From: CAZIRF01 sp964541755
Lineage (GTDB): Bacteria > Spirochaetota > Spirochaetia > Treponematales > Breznakiellaceae
Assembly: GCA_964541755.1 (NCBI GenBank)
Contig: CAZIRF010000036.1
Coordinates: 1 to 29,974 of the forward strand
Length of the DNA stretch: 29,974 nt
Direction of reading: 5' to 3'
Position numbers and translations under genes: made by a program. A model generated the notes under the pieces. That model was not told where the DNA came from and did no database searches. It was given only the letters and a program-made list of their open reading frames with translations. Positions within the stretch are counted from its first letter, which is position 1. Every line of letters begins with the position of its first letter. Of this stretch, positions 1 to 6,346 are shown piece after piece.

Positions 1-192
1 ATAAGCCCCGCACGAATGCAACTCGACTACCACACGGGAATTGGCCATTTTTTTCCACAGCTATCCCCACTTGTTCCCGAACTTATCCACCGTTTATCCA
101 CAACAGGAAAGAAACCAGCGAAACACGCATATCACCCCTTGCACTGTCAAGTAGGGAAGGGGGGTTTTTTTGTAAAAAATCTTCTGCCCTTG

Positions 193-216
193 CGTGGCAG
201 CATCTCCTTTGCCACG
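193..216. repeat. Inverted repeat in the candidate origin
   Basis: A perfect 7-bp inverted repeat, CGTGGCA at 193-199 and TGCCACG at 210-216, is separated by 10 nt. It has no adjacent T-tract on the plus strand. It could be a protein-binding site or a remnant terminator. Confidence 0.35.
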
Positions 217-390
217 ACTCTTTGAAAATTCAGATCTTGACAAGCATTATATCCATACAGCAAAAGCATTTGTACGATTTTTCAAATGTATGAAATGCTC
301 TGTTCGGTCTTGCGGGACAAATCATCCAAATCCTTTAGTTACCGATATTTAGTTTATATCTTCCAAACGACTTGTTTTCTTTTGCCAAAA

Positions 391-420
391 AAAAGCAAAA
401 AAAAAGCAGCTCAGCAGTTT
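391..420 (-). terminator. Possible terminator-like T-tract downstream of the regulator gene
   Basis: Reading the minus strand past the stop at 433, two long T runs (8-9 nt each, the complement of the A-tracts around 391-409) follow a short CTGCTGAGCTGC segment. The stem-forming potential is poor, so this may be only part of the AT-rich origin region. Confidence 0.2.
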
Positions 421-432
421 TAAATTACTTGT

Positions 433-1080
433 TCACAACTTATCCACAGGCTGCCATTCTTCACTACTTGATACAGAAAAAACCAAACCTTTTCCACGAA
501 TACTGCGCACATTCACACAGTTCCTTGTATCACAAAGAGCTGCCAATAGTGACCGGATACGGGAAAGCGCCACATCAAAAGACCTGCTCTGCGAGGGATC
601 TGCGTAACCACAATTACTCGCAAGAAAAGAGCGCGAAACAGGACGCCCTGCATAACGGTGAATGATACGCAAGAGTATCTCTTCCCGCGGGGATATTTTC
701 GCCATTCCTCGAGGACCTTTCAAAAAGCCCTGTGAAAGCATCAAGTCGCTTCCTGCAAGGTACAAAGACCGACCGGCAAAATAGCGCCCGACACGCAGAA
801 GGAACTCTTCATTGGTCCAGGGGTCTCGTAGATAATCGAGACAACCGGCAGAAAAGGCGAAAGCAATGCCATCTGCGGGGCCAAAGGCAATAAAGGGGCG
901 TCCGGCAAGTCTGGCAAGATCGGCCGAACGCTCAAGGGGTATGGGGATTAGAAAGAGGCTGGAAGTACGTCGATCAAGGGGAACCGCTTCGACAAACTCC
1001 AATGGAACCGTCAAACCGGCAGCACAAGAGGCAAACCGCTGTTTAAGCGCATCATTCCGGGTAACGGCGAGGAGTTTTAC
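433..1080 (-). CDS. Atypical OmpR-family response regulator, degenerate receiver plus winged helix
   Basis: The C-terminal third reads as an OmpR/PhoB winged helix (SPREEILLRII, then FDVALSRIRSLL, then VRSIRGKGLVFS). The N-terminal part keeps the end of a receiver domain (GCLDYLRDPWTNEEFLLRV, compare GADDYLxKPFxxEELLARV) but has no Asp at the expected end of strand 3 (LFLIPIP). It is therefore probably not regulated by phosphorylation. The frame is open back to the PspA stop and encodes a plausible first strand (VKLLAVT), but no ATG, GTG or TTG exists before a TTG at 1014. The only ribosome site is AGGAGG at 1086-1091, overlapping the PspA stop and 5 nt before a GTA codon at 1080. I give that position as the likely start; the conservative call is 1014. 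It is the last gene of the STAS-YbjN-PspA operon. Target genes are unknown. Confidence 0.7.
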   Translation of the reverse strand, partial: VKLLAVTRNDALKQRFASCAAGLTVPLEFVEAVPLDRRTSSLFLIPIPLERSADLARLAGRPFIAFGPADGIAFAFSAGCLDYLRDPWTNEEFLLRVGRYFAGRSLYLAGSDLMLSQGFLKGPRGMAKISPREEILLRIIHRYAGRPVSRSFLASNCGYADPSQSRSFDVALSRIRSLLAALCDTRNCVNVRSIRGKGLVFSVSSSEEWQPVDKL

Positions 1081-1089
1081 GAGTCCCTC

Positions 1090-1791
1090 CTACGCCCCGG
1101 TGGAGTTCTCCGGCAGGGCCTTCATCTTTGACTTGAGTTCTTCGAGCATGAGGTCGGCAGAGGCCGGAGAGCTTTCGAGAGCGGCAAAACGCTTGTCCAA
1201 ATCGCCATCATTGGAAAGATCTTCAAGCTCTTTGGCCGCTTCGGCTTCTGCCTCCATCTGATCGACCTTTTGAGCCATACGGTCGAAGGCCTCAAAGGAA
1301 CTCTTGTTACCAGAGACACTGCTGATCGTCTGCTGAATCTTCTGTTGGGCCTCGGCACGTTTTGCCCGCGCTACAAGAATGTTCTTCTTGCGTTGAGCCT
1401 CTTCAATCTTGCCCTGAAGGTCGCGCAGCGAACCCTTGAGACGGGAAACCGACTCTCTTTGAGCCTGCCACTGTTGATTGAGCTGATTGTAATTGCCTTC
1501 GTACTCCTGCTTGCGCAGAAGGGCTTCCTTGGCGAGTTCGTCATCGCCTGAACGCACCGCGAGCATGGCCTTTCGCTCCCACTCCTGGGCCTGCTCTTGC
1601 TGTGCGCGAACCTCACGCTCGAGCTTCTTTTCATCGGCAATAGCCATGGCGACCGCTTTTTTGGACTCGATCAGCTGCTCGTTCATATCGATGATAAGCT
1701 GATTGAGCATTTTTTCGGGGTTCTCGGCCTTGCTGATGAGAGAATTCACATTCGACGAGAACAGCGTCTTCAAGCGCTGGAATATTCCCAT
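1090..1791 (-). CDS. pspA: PspA/IM30 family membrane-stress protein
   Basis: PspA/Vipp1 proteins are ESCRT-III-like, coiled-coil proteins that bind the inner face of the cytoplasmic membrane and protect it under stress. The 233-residue product starts MGIFQRLKTLFSSN, the typical amphipathic first helix. Long heptad-rich Glu/Lys/Gln helices follow (about residues 25-190), including ENPEKMLNQLIIDM and KKNILVARAKRAEAQ, both characteristic of the family. The length fits (about 220-235). The start at 1791 is chosen over upstream ATGs because AGGAGG lies 9 nt before it (1801-1806) and the family N-terminus begins there. It sits between a YbjN-like gene and a regulator whose ribosome site overlaps its stop codon, suggesting translational coupling. 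A pair of competing hairpins precedes the ribosome site. Confidence 0.93.
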   Translation of the reverse strand: MGIFQRLKTLFSSNVNSLISKAENPEKMLNQLIIDMNEQLIESKKAVAMAIADEKKLEREVRAQQEQAQEWERKAMLAVRSGDDELAKEALLRKQEYEGNYNQLNQQWQAQRESVSRLKGSLRDLQGKIEEAQRKKNILVARAKRAEAQQKIQQTISSVSGNKSSFEAFDRMAQKVDQMEAEAEAAKELEDLSNDGDLDKRFAALESSPASADLMLEELKSKMKALPENSTGA

Positions 1792-1810
1792 GGTACCCAT
1801 CCTCCTGCAG

Positions 1811-1837
1811 GTGCCCCGCGGGCACACATGCGCCCGC
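1811..1837 (-). promoter_or_regulatory. Two mutually exclusive hairpins just upstream of the pspA ribosome site
   Basis: The segment 1818-1825 can pair in two ways. GTGCCC (1811-1816) pairs with GGGCAC (1820-1825) around a 3-nt loop; GCGGGC (1818-1823) pairs with GCCCGC (1832-1837) around an 8-nt loop. The two stems share 1820-1823. The proximal stem ends 4 nt from the AGGAGG at 1801-1806. The layout could allow switching or attenuation, or simply stabilise mRNA between genes; no function is shown. Confidence 0.35.
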
Positions 1838-1854
1838 ACTCCGGGCGATATGAA

Positions 1855-2238
1855 TCAGTTCTTGTTGAATTCCGAAAGTATCGGGTAGTGCTGAACAACA
1901 GCCAGCCCTATCGAATCCACAGCGGCCTGGAAATCGCCCAGATCCATTGTTTCGTAATTGAGGGTATCGACCAAGACAACTTCATCCTTGTCGATGGCAT
2001 ACGCCCCGTGCAAAACATCGTTGGCGTTGAGCTCGAGGAGCTTTTGGAAGCACTCCTCGCGCCGCTTTGCCGGGACCTTCATGACCGCCAAGCGGACCAA
2101 AACCAAGGGCTCGTCCAAGGCAACGACGATACCGTCGAGCCCATGGGCGCTATCCTCGATAAGCCACATATTCGGAGCGAGCTCCGAATATGTGAGCGTG
2201 AGCTCTATCAGATAGCGTTCAACCTTGCTCTGCGACAT
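1855..2238 (-). CDS. YbjN-like (type III secretion chaperone-fold) protein
   Basis: This 127-residue acidic, cytoplasmic protein alternates beta strands and helices in the manner of the YbjN/CesT-like fold: MWLIEDSAHGLDGIVVALDEPLVLVRLAVMKV, then a helix with KRREECFQKLLELN and a final AVVQHYPIL strand. Members of this fold bind protein partners but most are uncharacterised. An excellent ribosome site (GGAGG, about 6 nt before ATG) fixes the start. It lies 24 nt downstream of the STAS gene and 63 nt upstream of pspA on the same strand. The neighbourhood suggests a role in the same membrane-stress response, perhaps as a PspA partner. The family call is from pattern similarity and is moderately sure. 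Confidence 0.65.
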   Translation of the reverse strand: MSQSKVERYLIELTLTYSELAPNMWLIEDSAHGLDGIVVALDEPLVLVRLAVMKVPAKRREECFQKLLELNANDVLHGAYAIDKDEVVLVDTLNYETMDLGDFQAAVDSIGLAVVQHYPILSEFNKN

Positions 2239-2262
2239 GTGCTGCCTCCACTTTTGTGCGAA

Positions 2263-2814
2263 TTACCCCAAAAAGGGTTGGCCGCTGGAATCGATTGCCA
2301 GAATGGTCTTGCATTCCGAACAGCGGAAACGACCCGGTCGAACCGCTTTGAGTTTCTTCGAACAGATGGGACAGGGAAAAATCTTGGGAAAGACATTTGG
2401 CCGTTCTGCATGATTGCCCTGCCGGAAAAAATCAACCGAATCGTCGAGATTATCCTTGATGTTGAAGAACTGTGAAAAGCCCAAGAGCTGGAAGACTTCG
2501 TACACCTTCGGTTGAATTTCAAGGAGAACGAGATCCCCGCCGCGCGGTTTTACCGACTTGAGAAAGGAGGTAAACGAACCAATCCCCGTGGATGATACGT
2601 AATTGAGACCCCCACAATGGAAAACCAGACGCACGAAGCCCGCTTCGATAGCCTTGTTTACCCGCTTGAGGAAATAATTCGAATTATACGTATCGATGTA
2701 TCCCGTGAGGAAAAGAACGAGACAGCCTTCTATATCCGGTACTTTCTGGACTTTGATTTTGAGACTTTCGTCTTTGTCATCATCAAATCCCGGTACTATA
2801 TCGTTGTTGGTCAT
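2263..2814 (-). CDS. STAS-domain anti-anti-sigma-like protein with C-terminal zinc ribbon
   Basis: Residues about 18-130 form a STAS domain: LVLFLTGYIDTYNSNYF, then FHCGGLNYVSSTGIGSFTSFL. The SSTGIG loop carries the serine that SpoIIAA/RsbV-type proteins use as their phosphorylation switch. After a linker, residues about 148-168 hold CPIC and CSEC pairs, a likely zinc ribbon, which most stand-alone STAS proteins lack. The product is 183 residues and soluble. AAGGAG lies 4 nt before the ATG (2819-2824). It is the first gene of the minus-strand operon with the YbjN-like protein, PspA and the atypical regulator, and has a strong promoter about 120 nt upstream. It may act in partner switching; no cognate kinase or sigma factor is in the window. 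Confidence 0.82.
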   Translation of the reverse strand: MTNNDIVPGFDDDKDESLKIKVQKVPDIEGCLVLFLTGYIDTYNSNYFLKRVNKAIEAGFVRLVFHCGGLNYVSSTGIGSFTSFLKSVKPRGGDLVLLEIQPKVYEVFQLLGFSQFFNIKDNLDDSVDFFRQGNHAERPNVFPKIFPCPICSKKLKAVRPGRFRCSECKTILAIDSSGQPFLG

Positions 2815-2932
2815 GACGCTCCTTCCGTCCGGCAGCCGCCTGTGGCTGGCCTTGCTCCGACTCTCAGCTTGTTACATATCTTGATAATCGGACGTTTCCA
2901 TCCTGAATACGCATATTATCTCAACACAAGAC

Positions 2933-2961
2933 ATATTATTGCGCAAGAGACCCTTTGTCAA
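2933..2961 (-). promoter_or_regulatory. Sigma-70-type promoter for the STAS-YbjN-PspA operon
   Basis: On the minus strand a perfect TTGACA (complement of 2956-2961) is followed after 17 nt by TAATAT (complement of 2933-2938). Transcription would start near 2926, giving a leader of about 110 nt before the STAS start at 2814. The -35 overlaps the stop codon of the upstream SDR gene. A second TAATATG lies 20 bp further downstream (2913-2918) without a matching -35. Confidence 0.7.
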
Positions 2962-3719
2962 ACAGAGTGACGATAACCGACCGATACTCCCCGATCTGCG
3001 GCAATAATTGCCCCGTTGAGCACCTCACTCTCGAGTACCGAGCAGGCAAAACGGCCAATATCACCGACAGAAAGGAGGGGAATACCCCCCGAAAGCCTTT
3101 CCATGGCTGCCAACTCGTCTGTATCGGTGTATTCGGTGGCCACAAGCCCGGGGCAAAGGACATTTGCGGATATGCCGTGAGCGGCCCCCGCAAATGCGAC
3201 CGATTTGACGAGAACACCCAAAGAGGCCTTGGCCGCCCCGTAGGCAACCGTTCCCCGAAAAGCGCGCGTAACATCAGTATTGGTTCCGCCAAAAAAAAGA
3301 TAGCGCCCGAAGCCCCGCTCGAGCATTGCCGGAAGGCTCTTGGTTACGAGATAGCCGGGAAGGGCACAGTCGAGGAGGGCGGCCCGTTCCCATGCAGCGG
3401 CGTCGAGATCGACAAAGGAGCCACGCACGAAGGGACCAAAGGCGCAGACGACAATATCAAAGGGATCACGCCCTTCAAAAAGGGGGTCTATATCGGCCGG
3501 CCGCTGCAGGGGGAGCAAAATCCCCTCGGCCCGGAGGCCCCCGGTCCGGTGATTGCCGGTATTGAGTTCGTCCACGAGATGGTCCAGTTTATCTTTCGCG
3601 TGGCCCCCATGAACCAGGACCCGGGAACCGTTTGCGACAAGGGCCCGTGAAACGGCCGCACCGATACCCCCCGAACCACCCAGGACAAGCGCGTTTTTTC
3701 CGTGTAGGATTGACGACAT
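2958..3719 (-). CDS. SDR family NAD(P)-dependent oxidoreductase
   Basis: This is a Rossmann-fold short-chain dehydrogenase of 253 residues, the classical length. The cofactor loop GGSGGIG lies at about residues 14-20, and the catalytic pair is in YGAAK (about 155-159). The usual catalytic serine region reads FFGGTNTD, so Asn or Thr replaces the serine; activity or substrate may therefore differ. The NVLCPGLVATEYT segment after the active site is typical of the family. The substrate cannot be told from sequence. The ATG at 3719 is chosen because a promoter ends 6 nt before it, predicting a leaderless mRNA. An in-frame ATG at 3746 would add 9 residues but lies inside the promoter spacer. It is divergent from the methyltransferase gene. 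Confidence 0.85.
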   Translation of the reverse strand: MSSILHGKNALVLGGSGGIGAAVSRALVANGSRVLVHGGHAKDKLDHLVDELNTGNHRTGGLRAEGILLPLQRPADIDPLFEGRDPFDIVVCAFGPFVRGSFVDLDAAAWERAALLDCALPGYLVTKSLPAMLERGFGRYLFFGGTNTDVTRAFRGTVAYGAAKASLGVLVKSVAFAGAAHGISANVLCPGLVATEYTDTDELAAMERLSGGIPLLSVGDIGRFACSVLESEVLNGAIIAADRGVSVGYRHSV

Positions 3720-3725
3720 ACGGGA

Positions 3726-3754
3726 ACTATAGCGCGTTCGCACCATTCTCCCAA
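3726..3754 (-). promoter_or_regulatory. Promoter of the SDR gene, predicted leaderless start
   Basis: On the minus strand TTGGGA (complement of 3749-3754), a 17-nt spacer and TATAGT (complement of 3726-3731) are followed by only 6 nt before the ATG at 3719. The expected transcription start therefore coincides with the start codon. No Shine-Dalgarno lies before that ATG. Confidence 0.55.
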
Positions 3755-3763
3755 GGAGTCTGC

Positions 3764-4609
3764 ATGAGAATTGAAGACATCATCGTCATACTGTGCCGCC
3801 CGAGTGAATCGGGTAACGTGGGGGCGGTCTGTCGCGCCATGAAAAACATGGGGGTAGCTCGCCTGCGCATCGTCGCACCGGAGCGCCCCCTCGACGAAGA
3901 GAGCATTCGCCGCCGCTGCGTACACGCAGACGACATCTGGGACCGGGCCGGTCACTTTGACCGACTGGAAGACGCCATCAAGGATTGCGCCCTCGTTATC
4001 GGTACAACCCGACGCCGGGGGCAAAACCGGAAGATTCGCTCGCTGGACCCACGAGAACTGGGCAGCTACCTTGGCGGCCACCCGGGCCCCGCCGCCATCG
4101 TCTTTGGCAACGAGCGCACCGGCCTTACCGGCGAGGAAGTGGACCGCTGCACCCTGGTCTCGCACATCCCGGTCCATCCCGACTTCCCCTCTTTGAATCT
4201 CTCGCACGCCGTCCAGCTGTACACCTGGGAGCTTTCCAGAGCCCTCTCTCCCTGGGCATCACAACGAACGATTGAGGCTGATACCGATGCAGAGCGGCCA
4301 GCGCCCGTCGCAATACAGGGAGCACCCAACAGCCCCGCACCCCTCCCCCACGCCGTCGACCGTCAACGCCAAGGCGAACTCGTCCACATCGCCACCGACA
4401 CCCTGCGCGCCCTAGGCTTTTACACCCACGCGGGGCGCCCCGAACAGGAACGATTCTTTACCGATCTTCTCGCACGCGCCGCCCTCAACCGCCAGGAAGC
4501 GGAATACCTCGAGAAAATACTGTCGAAAGCTCGCCGCCTGGCAGAACAGCGCCCAAACGCCCCGCGGGCCACCGACGACAGAGATACACCAAGAGGTCTT
4601 GCCAAATGA
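3764..4609 (+). CDS. trmJ: TrmJ-like tRNA 2'-O-methyltransferase (SpoU/TrmH family)
   Basis: SpoU-class methyltransferases use AdoMet bound in a trefoil knot; TrmJ modifies position 32 of tRNA. The product has 281 residues. The N-terminus VILCRPSESGNVGAVCRAMKNMG matches motif 1 (N and R conserved), FGNERTGLTGEEV (about residues 110-122) matches motif 2, and PVHPDFPSLNLSHAVQLYTWEL (about 132-155) matches motif 3 with the knot. The C-terminal helical tail (about 195-270) resembles the TrmJ extension; a low-complexity Pro/Ala stretch separates the two. AAGGAG at 3753-3758 lies 5 nt before the ATG, deciding this start over a longer open frame. TrmJ is preferred over TrmL because of the tail and motif wording. 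Confidence 0.87.
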   Translation: MRIEDIIVILCRPSESGNVGAVCRAMKNMGVARLRIVAPERPLDEESIRRRCVHADDIWDRAGHFDRLEDAIKDCALVIGTTRRRGQNRKIRSLDPRELGSYLGGHPGPAAIVFGNERTGLTGEEVDRCTLVSHIPVHPDFPSLNLSHAVQLYTWELSRALSPWASQRTIEADTDAERPAPVAIQGAPNSPAPLPHAVDRQRQGELVHIATDTLRALGFYTHAGRPEQERFFTDLLARAALNRQEAEYLEKILSKARRLAEQRPNAPRATDDRDTPRGLAK

Positions 4610-4627
4610 CCGGCACCGCCACATACT
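4599..4627 (+). promoter_or_regulatory. Possible promoter for the small exported protein
   Basis: TTGCCA (4599-4604), a 17-nt spacer and CATACT (4622-4627) precede the ATG at 4635 by 7 nt. This predicts a leaderless transcript beginning at the end of the methyltransferase gene. The hexamers are only partial matches. Confidence 0.35.
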
Positions 4628-4634
4628 GATACCC

Positions 4635-5102
4635 ATGAAAGCGATATTCTGCGCCCTGACCATCGGCCTTCTGTCTCTCGTCGCCCTCGGCGCCCAAGAA
4701 CTTTCCCTCAACGCGCCGCTTGAATACGACATTGACCTCTACAGCCTGTATCGGGCTGCTGTCACGGGCGATGACAGCGCCATTCCCCGCGACAAGCTGC
4801 TCATTATGGTAGGGACCATTGGTTCCAGCTATGTCATCGAGGATGAAGAAGAGTCATTTCTGGCAGAAGTCGAATTGGTGGGGGGGCATTGGAACGGAGA
4901 AGAATCAATAGAGCTCTACCGGGCCAGTTTTCTCTTTGAGGGGAGCACGTACCGCCGCTTGTTCGAGCGCCGTGGCGCAGAACGCTTCGCCAATGGCGAA
5001 AAGTTGCTCTTGGTCGCCGAATACCTGGGATTGGATACCGATTACACAAGTGACGAACTCATCCCCGTACTTCGAACCCTCTATTTTCGTCGCATTCGTT
5101 AA
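4635..5102 (+). CDS. Small exported protein of unknown function
   Basis: I do not recognise this 155-residue protein. It begins with a clear Sec signal peptide: MK, a hydrophobic stretch (AIFCALTIGLLSLVALG) and a likely signal peptidase I site at ALGA-QE (about residue 20). There is no lipobox cysteine at the junction. The mature part (about 135 residues) is acidic with mixed strands and no membrane segment (LLIMVGTIGSSYVIED, YRASFLFEGSTYRRLFE), so it should be periplasmic. A TTG at 4599 could extend it, but the signal peptide argues for the ATG at 4635. Its 3' end overlaps the convergent sigma-54 activator gene by 44 bp. Confidence 0.65.
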   Translation: MKAIFCALTIGLLSLVALGAQELSLNAPLEYDIDLYSLYRAAVTGDDSAIPRDKLLIMVGTIGSSYVIEDEEESFLAEVELVGGHWNGEESIELYRASFLFEGSTYRRLFERRGAERFANGEKLLLVAEYLGLDTDYTSDELIPVLRTLYFRRIR

Positions 5103-6339
5103 TCCAGCCAGCTTCGGCGATTTGCCGAAAATCATCCTGGCAAGCCCGCTGGCCCTTGAGTCGCAAAAGCACGCGAAAACGATCCAGAACATTGAAAAAC
5201 TCGCGGACATTCCCCTCCCAATGACGATCGCTTAGCCATGAGACGAGCTCGCCATCGAAAATTCGGGGATTGACCTTGGTCTGTCGGCACCAGAACTCAA
5301 TCAATTCGGGAATATCTTCCCTATGGCTGTCCAAGGGCGGCAGTGTTATGGAAAAGACCCGCAAGCGATACCAAAGGTCCATGCGAAAGGTGTTGTTTCG
5401 TATCATGGCTTCAAGAGGCCGGTTAGTGGCACAAACCAAGCGGACATTGGCCGTAAAAGCTTGGTTACAGCCCAGGGGCTGATAGCAGCCGCTGTCCACA
5501 AAGCGCAGGAGTGTCATCTGCAAATCGGGAGAGGCATCTCCAATCTCATCCAAGAAGAGCGTTCCCCCTTCGGCCTCGGCCACACAGCCTTTCCGTTTGC
5601 TGGCGCCCGTAAACGCCCCCTGTTCACAACCAAAGAGCTCTGCATAGGCCAATGAATCCGGAATGGCCGCCACATTCCTGGTTACAAACGGTCCTGTTCC
5701 CTGCGGAGAGGCCCGATGAAGCAATTGCGCGGCAACCGTCTTGCCGGTGCCGGTATCACCCCGTAAAAGCACCGGTTTTGATTCACTGGCAAAGAGTGAA
5801 AGAACCTTGCGGACATTCTCCATGACCACCGAGGAGCCACAGAGGGCAGCGAAGTTGGATGAGGGACCGGGTAAAGCGAGAGCGGGCCGCAACAGGTGGG
5901 GGATTTCCACATCGGCTACAAAATCTTGCAAGGCAGGAGAAGGCGAGGAATAGAGCTGACGCTCACGTTCGTCCCGGTAGTGAACGAATTCGGCGAAAAT
6001 CTTTTTCCGCAGCCAGGACGTGGACCAGGGTTTTGAAATGAACGCATACGCTCCCCATCGGCGCAAGTTGTCACAAAACCAGAGTGGCGGATTTTCATGA
6101 AGTATGATGATACAGGGCCGGGAAGGAAGGGATCTCAAACGCGAAATCAAATCGGGAATATCCACAGACCTCGTATTGAACAGAGGCTCGAGAATTACGA
6201 CATCGGGCAGCTGCACCCGTGCCAAGACACAGGCTTCATCGGGATCGGCACACACTTCAAGGAGATACTCACCAGACAGGGCAAAACAGAGTGCGGCGAG
6301 AGATTCAGAGCTCTCGTCTATACACAAAACTTTAAGCAA
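5059..6339 (-). CDS. Sigma-54-dependent activator lacking a DNA-binding domain, Glu at the phospho-site
   Basis: NtrC-type activators remodel the sigma-54 holoenzyme by ATP hydrolysis. The order here is receiver-like domain (1-118), then AAA+ domain (about 165-395). The AAA+ core is complete: Walker A GDTGTGKT (194-201), the sigma-54-contacting GAFTGA loop (241-246), Walker B LFLDE (261-265) and an Arg-finger region RMDLWYRL (about 319-326). In the receiver the phospho-acceptor position is Glu51 (DVVILEP instead of DVVILD), while Lys103 is kept. The protein ends about 35 residues after the AAA+ domain with no Fis helix-turn-helix. The likely start is TTG at 6339, after GGAGG in a purine-rich stretch; upstream in-frame codons belong to the preceding gene. 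It is last in the S41-RsmE-glycosyltransferase operon. Target promoters are unknown; flagellar genes would fit by analogy with FlgR. Confidence 0.88.
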   Translation of the reverse strand: MLKVLCIDESSESLAALCFALSGEYLLEVCADPDEACVLARVQLPDVVILEPLFNTRSVDIPDLISRLRSLPSRPCIIILHENPPLWFCDNLRRWGAYAFISKPWSTSWLRKKIFAEFVHYRDERERQLYSSPSPALQDFVADVEIPHLLRPALALPGPSSNFAALCGSSVVMENVRKVLSLFASESKPVLLRGDTGTGKTVAAQLLHRASPQGTGPFVTRNVAAIPDSLAYAELFGCEQGAFTGASKRKGCVAEAEGGTLFLDEIGDASPDLQMTLLRFVDSGCYQPLGCNQAFTANVRLVCATNRPLEAMIRNNTFRMDLWYRLRVFSITLPPLDSHREDIPELIEFWCRQTKVNPRIFDGELVSWLSDRHWEGNVREFFNVLDRFRVLLRLKGQRACQDDFRQIAEAGWINECDENRGFEVRG

Positions 6340-6346
6340 TACCCCT

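Larger units (their letters stand above)
1..450. other. Candidate replication origin (oriC) with DnaA-box cluster
   Basis: No gene is convincing here. DnaA-box-like 9-mers lie on the plus strand at 51-59 (TTTTCCACA), 61-69 (CTATCCCCA), 83-91 (TTATCCACC), 94-102 (TTATCCACA, perfect), 429-437 (TTGTTCACA) and 440-448 (TTATCCACA, perfect). Neighbouring boxes start 10-11 bp apart (51/61, 83/94, 429/440), one helical turn. Between the two clusters lies an AT-rich stretch (about 220-425) with A-tracts near 390-410 that could serve as an unwinding element. No dnaA or dnaN is in the window, so the origin call rests on box density and phasing only. The right-hand boxes overlap the 3' end of the minus-strand regulator gene. 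Confidence 0.55.

Noticed and set aside
16..225. 69-codon open frame in the candidate origin
   Set aside because: It runs through the DnaA boxes, shows no motif and lacks a ribosome site.
372..665. 97-codon open frame over the A-tracts
   Set aside because: It is Lys/Ser/His-rich low complexity from A-tracts and overlaps the regulator gene on the other strand.
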